Of a stretch of 8,920 nt of DNA, positions 5,736-8,920 are shown piece by piece. Within the stretch, counting starts at the first letter, position 1. Each line of letters opens with the position of its first letter. Source of the DNA: an uncultured bacterium (GTDB taxonomy: Bacteria > Verrucomicrobiota > Lentisphaeria > Oligosphaerales > Oligosphaeraceae); NCBI GenBank assembly GCA_902783355.1, contig CACZQQ010000135.1, forward strand, positions 1-8,920. The letters are read 5' to 3'. Under the pieces are notes generated by a model. That model was given only the letters and a program-made list of their open reading frames with translations, made no database searches and was not told the DNA's origin. Position numbers and translations under genes: made by a program.

Positions 5736-7025
5736 TTTCTGCAAGAGGACGCGGCGGCGGGCCTTCTTGCCGGCGCGCAGGAGGAGTTCGCCCTCCTGGA
5801 AGTCGGCGGCGGTGACCTGCGCCTTGGGGTCGGTGACGCGCGTGTCGCCGATGTAGCAGCCGCCGCCCTGCACGAGGCGGCGCGCGTCGCCGTTGGTGCC
5901 GCAGAGGCCCGCGCGCACCATCAGCGTCAGCACGCCGATGCCTGCGCCGACCTCCTCCGCCGTGACGGTCACGGAGGGGATTGCCTCGTTGGCGGCGGCG
6001 GCGGAGACGGTGGCGAGGCGGCTGCTGGTGGCGATGGCGCCCTCGGGGTCGGCGAAGCCGAACTGCCCGCCGGCGGCCAGATACGCGGCGGCGGCGGCCT
6101 CGTGGCCATGCACGAGCGCGGTCGCCTCGTAGGCCAGAATCTCCTTGGCGCGGTTGATTTGCGGCGACGGCAGCGCGCCCAGGCGGCGCACTTCGTCCAT
6201 CGGCAGCGCGGTGAAGAAGCCCAGCAGGCGGGCGACGTCGCCGTCCTCCGTGTTGCGCCAGAACTGGTAGTAGTCGAAGGGGGAGGTCCGGTCGGCGTCC
6301 AGCCAGACGGCGCCGCCGGCGGTCTTGCCGAACTTGGTGCCGTCGCTCTTGAGGAGCAGCGGGAAGGTGGCGCCGTAGACCTCCTTCTGCTGGAGGCGGC
6401 GCGTCAGGTCCACGCCGGCGACGATGTTGCCCCACTGGTCCTGGCCGCCGAATTCGCAGAGGCAGCCGTAGTTGGCGCACAGCGTGTTGAAGTCGTAGGC
6501 CTGCAGCAGCGGATAGCTGAACTCAAGGAAGGAGAGGGAGGTCTCCAGACGCATCTTGACGGATTCGGCAGTCAGCATCTTGTTGACGCTGAAGAGGGAG
6601 CCGATGCTGCGCATGAAGTCGATGAACTTGAGGCCCCGCAGCCAGTCGGCGTTGTTGACCATCCGCGCCTTGCCCTCCCCGAAGTCGAGGAAGCGCGAGA
6701 GCTGCGACTGGAGGGCGACCACGTTGGCGTCCACCGTCTCGACGGTCATGATGGGGCGCGCCGTGCTCTTGCCGCTGGGGTCGCCGATCATGGCGGTGCC
6801 GCCGCCCACAAGCGCCAGCGGACGGTGGCCGCAGCTCTGCAGCCACCGCATCGCCATCACGGGCAGCAAATGCCCGATGTGCAACGAGTTGCCCGTCGGA
6901 TCAAAGCCCACGTAGAAGGTGACGGGGCCCTCGCCCAGCCGCCTGCGGATGGCCTCCGCGTCCGTGCTCTGGTAGATGAATCCCCGCTCCACGAGGATGT
7001 CCCAAGCGTTCGTCGTCATGGTCAT
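5733..7025 (-). CDS. tyrS: Tyrosyl-tRNA synthetase
   Basis: This class I synthetase activates tyrosine with ATP and charges tRNA-Tyr in the cytoplasm. It has 430 residues, usual for the bacterial TyrS. The Rossmann core has FYVGFDPTGNSLHIGHLLP with the HIGH signature at 49-52, GGTAMIGDPSGK (75-86), the tyrosine-pocket segment SYPLLQAYDF (170-179), GGQDQWGNI (193-201) and the KMSKS-type loop KFGKT (231-235). An S4-like RNA-binding domain covers about residues 365-428 (ARRLVQGGGCYIGDTRVTD onward). The start at 7025 is the first of two close ATGs (the other is at 7019). Neither has a clear Shine-Dalgarno. A longer frame from 7139 is rejected because its extra 38 residues are unrelated to the family and run through the hairpin region. 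The stop is TAG, and its last two bases overlap the phased repeat before lpxA. Confidence 0.97.
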   Translation of the reverse strand: MTMTTNAWDILVERGFIYQSTDAEAIRRRLGEGPVTFYVGFDPTGNSLHIGHLLPVMAMRWLQSCGHRPLALVGGGTAMIGDPSGKSTARPIMTVETVDANVVALQSQLSRFLDFGEGKARMVNNADWLRGLKFIDFMRSIGSLFSVNKMLTAESVKMRLETSLSFLEFSYPLLQAYDFNTLCANYGCLCEFGGQDQWGNIVAGVDLTRRLQQKEVYGATFPLLLKSDGTKFGKTAGGAVWLDADRTSPFDYYQFWRNTEDGDVARLLGFFTALPMDEVRRLGALPSPQINRAKEILAYEATALVHGHEAAAAAYLAAGGQFGFADPEGAIATSSRLATVSAAAANEAIPSVTVTAEEVGAGIGVLTLMVRAGLCGTNGDARRLVQGGGCYIGDTRVTDPKAQVTAADFQEGELLLRAGKKARRRVLLQK

Positions 7026-7056
7026 GTCTTTTGATTCAGCAAGGACAAATAACACG

Positions 7057-7091
7057 GAAGGCACGCACTCCGCAGGGGAATCCGTGCCTTC
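7057..7091 (-). terminator. Hairpin between rplU and tyrS, possible terminator or attenuator
   Basis: A 9-bp perfect stem GAAGGCACG/CGTGCCTTC (7057-7065 and 7083-7091) encloses a loop that can pair further. On the minus strand it is followed by CGTGTTATTTG, a weak U-rich run. CACGGA inside the loop side can instead pair with TCCGTG at 7053-7058, so two mutually exclusive folds exist. This is compatible with attenuation of tyrS or partial termination after rplU. Confidence 0.45.
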
Positions 7092-7104
7092 AAGAAAGGA
7101 GAGC

Positions 7105-7134
7105 GCGGGGCTTCGGGCAGGCGCCCTCCCCCGC
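7105..7134 (-). other. GC-rich hairpin just downstream of rplU
   Basis: GCGGGG (7105-7110) and CCCCGC (7129-7134) form a 6-bp stem with an inner GGGC/GCCC stem (7115-7118 and 7123-7126). It lies about 20 nt after the rplU stop. On the minus strand it is followed by the pyrimidine run CTCTCCTTTCTT. It is a possible first terminator hairpin or 3'-end stabiliser of the rplU message. Confidence 0.35.
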
Positions 7135-7154
7135 AGCAAGCCGCCAGGCGCGGA

Positions 7155-7469
7155 CTACGCGCCGACGATTTCCTTGACAGTGAGCCGCGTCAGGTCCTGG
7201 CGGTGGCCGTTCTTGCGGCGGCTGCGCTTGCGGCGCTTCATCTTGAAGACGATCAGCTTCGGGCCGCGGAAGTGCTCCGTGATCTCGGCCTTGACGACGG
7301 CGCCCGCGATGGTGGGCGAGCCGAAGGTGGTGTCAGCGTCGTTGGAGATCAGCAGCACGTCCTTGAACTCGACGGCGTCGCCCTTCTCGCCGCCGATGCG
7401 GTCCACGTAGAAGGACTGGCCGGGCTCGACCTTGTACTGCTTGCCAGATGTTTTGATGATTGCGTACAT
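7155..7469 (-). CDS. rplU: 50S ribosomal protein L21
   Basis: L21 binds 23S rRNA in the large ribosomal subunit. It has 104 residues, the normal size. It begins MYAIIKTSGKQYKVEPGQ and carries the C-terminal family signature with FKMKRRKRSRRKNGHRQ, ending VKEIVGA. The ATG at 7469 is preceded by CGGAG about 6 nt upstream. The same frame stays open far upstream, but only by chance in GC-rich DNA. A good promoter and a leader of about 73 nt precede it. In most bacteria rplU is followed at once by rpmA (L27); here the next gene is tyrS after a 129-nt hairpin-bearing gap. The stop is TAG. Confidence 0.98.
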   Translation of the reverse strand: MYAIIKTSGKQYKVEPGQSFYVDRIGGEKGDAVEFKDVLLISNDADTTFGSPTIAGAVVKAEITEHFRGPKLIVFKMKRRKRSRRKNGHRQDLTRLTVKEIVGA

Positions 7470-7548
7470 GAGCGCTCCGTGCAAAGGCGCCGCCGAGACG
7501 GCGCTATCTGATGGTTGTTGGAAAGTCTTGTGGTTCGTAAAGCGCGTT
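7470..7548 (-). promoter_or_regulatory. rplU 5' leader
   Basis: From the predicted start near 7542 the leader is about 73 nt. It holds the stem GCGCC/GGCGC (7487-7491 and 7500-7504) and the palindrome GAGCGCTC (7470-7477), which overlaps the Shine-Dalgarno. L21 leaders with autoregulation are known in other bacteria. Whether this one acts so cannot be judged from one sequence. Confidence 0.35.
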
Positions 7549-7576
7549 AATATAATGGCGTCTGGGCGTTTTGCAA
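7549..7576 (-). promoter_or_regulatory. Sigma70-type promoter of rplU
   Basis: On the minus strand the -35 TTGCAA (7571-7576) and the -10 TATATT (7549-7554) are separated by 16 nt. This is the best promoter match in the window and likely starts transcription of rplU and perhaps tyrS and genes beyond. The -10 hexamer is the same as the candidate before hisB. Confidence 0.65.
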
Positions 7577-7620
7577 CCGACGGCGGAAAACTCTTGCGGA
7601 GCGGCACATCCCCGCCGACG

Positions 7621-7700
7621 GCTGCGGACGCGCAGGAGCGCAGCCCTCCCGTGGGCCATCCATGCGGCCGCGCAGGAGCGCGGCCCTCCCGTGGTTCATC
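7621..7700. repeat. 40-bp imperfect tandem duplication with palindromic core
   Basis: Units 7621-7660 and 7661-7700 match at 34 of 40 positions. The shared core is CGCAGGAGCGC followed by GCCCTCCCGTGG. On the minus strand the right unit folds as GGCCGCGC-TCCT-GCGCGGCC, a perfect 8-bp stem. The left unit has the same loop with one mismatch and one wobble. The right unit runs into the stop codon of the cellulase-like gene. This looks like a dispersed palindromic intergenic element (REP/BIME-like) in two copies. Confidence 0.7.
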
Positions 7701-8920
7701 CTTGCAGCATGGCGCGGTGGATGCGGAGGTAGTCGTCCTTGCGGCAGTTCCACGAGGGGTCCTCGCGGCCGGAGCAGGTGCGGATGGCGGCGCCGAGGAA
7801 GCCGTGCGCCCTGAACTGCTCCCCCGCGAACGCGAGCAGCTCCCAGTACTTGTCGCACTTCTCCTCCCATTGCAGGAAGTTGCTGCCGCAGTAGGTGCAG
7901 CCCTCCGCCATGACGAGCGGGACGCCTGGGCAGTGCGCGTCGCGGAAGGCGACGGCCGCGTCCAGCTCGTCCACGATCTTCTGCCGGTAGCGCTCGTAGT
8001 CCCTTTCGAACTGCCGGATGAACCTGCCCTCCAGTTCGTCCATCCGGGCGGGGTCCAGCTGCGAATAGAGCCAGACGCGGCGATACCAGTCCTCCGCCGC
8101 GAAGAGGCGCCCCTCGCGGGAGGCGTAGACGTCGGCCAGCGGCCGCAACGGCTTCCGCAGGTAGGGCATGGCGAGGCCGTTCTCCGCAGGGTCGTCCACG
8201 TCGACGCCGTCCTGCAGGAGGCGCCCTTCGACGAGGCGGTAGATGTCCCACATGTAGTAGCAGTGGCAGTTCCAGAGCTGGAGGTTGCGCGGGAAGAGGT
8301 CGGGGTCGGTGCTGCCGGCGGCGTAGCTGTCGTAGGCGAAGAGGACGTCGGGATGGCGGCGCCGCAGCCAGTCGAGCGCCTCCTCGTGGTCCTTCCTGAA
8401 GCGGCGCCGCTCCTCCGGCGGGGTGTGCGCCACATTGCCGTAGCCGCCGACGAACTTCAGCCCGTCCGCCTCGTTGAGAATCTCCGCGAAGGCGATCTGG
8501 TCAATGTAACTATTTTGGCGCAAAAGAGTTATGATATTATCAAGCTGTTCCGCGAAGTACTGGAACCTCTCGTGGGCGGGAATGGCGTGGAGGCGCCTGT
8601 TGAGGGCCTCGTCGCCGCAGTACCAATAGGTATGCAGATAGTACCACGACGAGAGGATGATGCGGACGCCGTGCTTTTTCGCGGCCTTGAAGAGGTCGAG
8701 GAGGCGCGCGACGAGGTCGCATTCGCCGCCGTCGCCGACGCACCACGACTGCCGGATGTTCCGCGTGAAGCCCGTGTACGGCTCGCGGATGGGGACGGTG
8801 CCCTTCGGAGGCTCCGCGGAGAAGTCGATGAGGCCCGCGCCGTCGTCGACGCGGAGGCAGTTGAAGCCGCGCTCCGCCGATTCGCGGACGACGGCGTCCA
8901 GGTCATGGTAGGCGCCGTCG
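7696..8920 (-). CDS. Cellulase-like clan GH-A glycoside hydrolase, 5' truncated
   Basis: The frame is open from the right edge to the TGA at 7696, giving 407 visible residues. A TTG at 8523 is not the start, because the 132 residues upstream of it read as real barrel protein. Landmarks of a (beta/alpha)8 GH5-like fold appear in order: ERGFNCLRVDD (about 16-26, strand 2 type), AAKKHGVRIILSSWYY (strand 3 type), IAFAEILNEAD (about 142-152, with the NE pair expected to hold the acid/base Glu150), and VPLVMAEGCTY (about 334-343, with Glu339 as nucleophile candidate). The 189-residue gap between the two glutamates is longer than usual for GH5 and suggests an inserted helical region (about 215-320). 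Twelve cysteines are visible, including WNCHCYY and CTYCGS. The N-terminus, and so any signal peptide, is outside the window. Substrate is unknown; a beta-glycan or plant or host glycan is inference. It is probably transcribed separately from rplU. Confidence 0.62.
   Translation of the reverse strand, partial: DGAYHDLDAVVRESAERGFNCLRVDDGAGLIDFSAEPPKGTVPIREPYTGFTRNIRQSWCVGDGGECDLVARLLDLFKAAKKHGVRIILSSWYYLHTYWYCGDEALNRRLHAIPAHERFQYFAEQLDNIITLLRQNSYIDQIAFAEILNEADGLKFVGGYGNVAHTPPEERRRFRKDHEEALDWLRRRHPDVLFAYDSYAAGSTDPDLFPRNLQLWNCHCYYMWDIYRLVEGRLLQDGVDVDDPAENGLAMPYLRKPLRPLADVYASREGRLFAAEDWYRRVWLYSQLDPARMDELEGRFIRQFERDYERYRQKIVDELDAAVAFRDAHCPGVPLVMAEGCTYCGSNFLQWEEKCDKYWELLAFAGEQFRAHGFLGAAIRTCSGREDPSWNCRKDDYLRIHRAMLQG

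Noticed and set aside
4864..5856. 330-codon plus-strand frame opposite lpxA
   Set aside because: It is a shadow of lpxA, whose hexapeptide repeats and catalytic segment are clear on the minus strand.
7026..7139. N-terminal extension of tyrS from an ATG at 7139
   Set aside because: The extra 38 residues run through the hairpin region and do not resemble the TyrS N-terminus, which begins near 7025 or 7019.
744..7620. Recurrent CCGACGG/CCGTCGG heptamer in spacers (about 747, 1642, 1693, 7577, 7613)
   Set aside because: The same heptamer also occurs within coding regions of this GC-rich DNA, so the count in spacers is not clearly special.
7155..8435. 426-codon minus-strand frame including rplU and a long upstream extension
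   Set aside because: Only the last 104 codons are L21. The rest is an out-of-frame reading of the cellulase-like gene, the tandem repeat and the promoter region.
8521..8523. TTG as the start of the cellulase-like gene
   Set aside because: The frame upstream to the window edge is coherent barrel-type protein (for example HGVRIILSSWYY), so the start lies beyond 8920.
1..8920. tRNA genes, CRISPR arrays, transposases, integrases, toxin-antitoxin or phage genes
   Set aside because: None was recognised on either strand; the window is core genes plus one partial transporter and one partial glycoside hydrolase.

Overview
This is a GC-rich window of mostly core bacterial genes. Everything except the left-edge gene lies on the minus strand. 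An lpxA gene (lipid A synthesis) implies a Gram-negative outer membrane. A biosynthetic gene set, a clan GH-A glycoside hydrolase-like gene and hairpin-forming intergenic repeats would fit a PVC-superphylum bacterium of the Lentisphaerae/Kiritimatiellae/Verrucomicrobia type. That placement is inference from overall look, not a search result.

Layout, left to right. (1) The 3' half of a MATE-family efflux gene runs rightward to 739. (2) A convergent spacer of about 285 nt holds a row of hairpins and ends in a strong minus-strand terminator at 955-1000. (3) The translation block, read leftward, is thrS - infC - rpmI - rplT, with hisB directly in front of thrS. (4) lpxA and tyrS lie further upstream, with a 10-bp-phased repeat between them. 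(5) rplU has its own good promoter and is not followed by rpmA. (6) A 40-bp imperfect tandem duplication precedes a 5'-truncated cellulase-like gene that runs off the right edge. Its reading frame is open to the window end, well beyond the first candidate start codon at 8523.

The minus-strand genes from rplU to rplT are spaced closely enough (22-145 nt) for largely shared transcription. Candidate promoters lie before rplU (TTGCAA, 16 nt, TATATT) and before hisB (extended -10 TGCTATATT), and possible attenuator or terminator hairpins lie after rplU. thrS, infC, rpmI and rplT form the classic translation-factor and ribosomal-protein cluster, so a promoter before hisB would tie it to histidine synthesis. 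tyrS is a second aminoacyl-tRNA synthetase and lpxA carries out the first step of lipid A synthesis.

No clear new defence or mobile system is visible. The oddities worth attention are: TAG as stop codon in 8 of 10 genes, a threonyl-tRNA synthetase lacking the TGS domain and with altered anticodon-binding motifs, a 10-bp-phased GACAA repeat before lpxA, the hairpin row, a 16-nt identical initiation region in front of rpmI and thrS, and rplU separated from rpmA.
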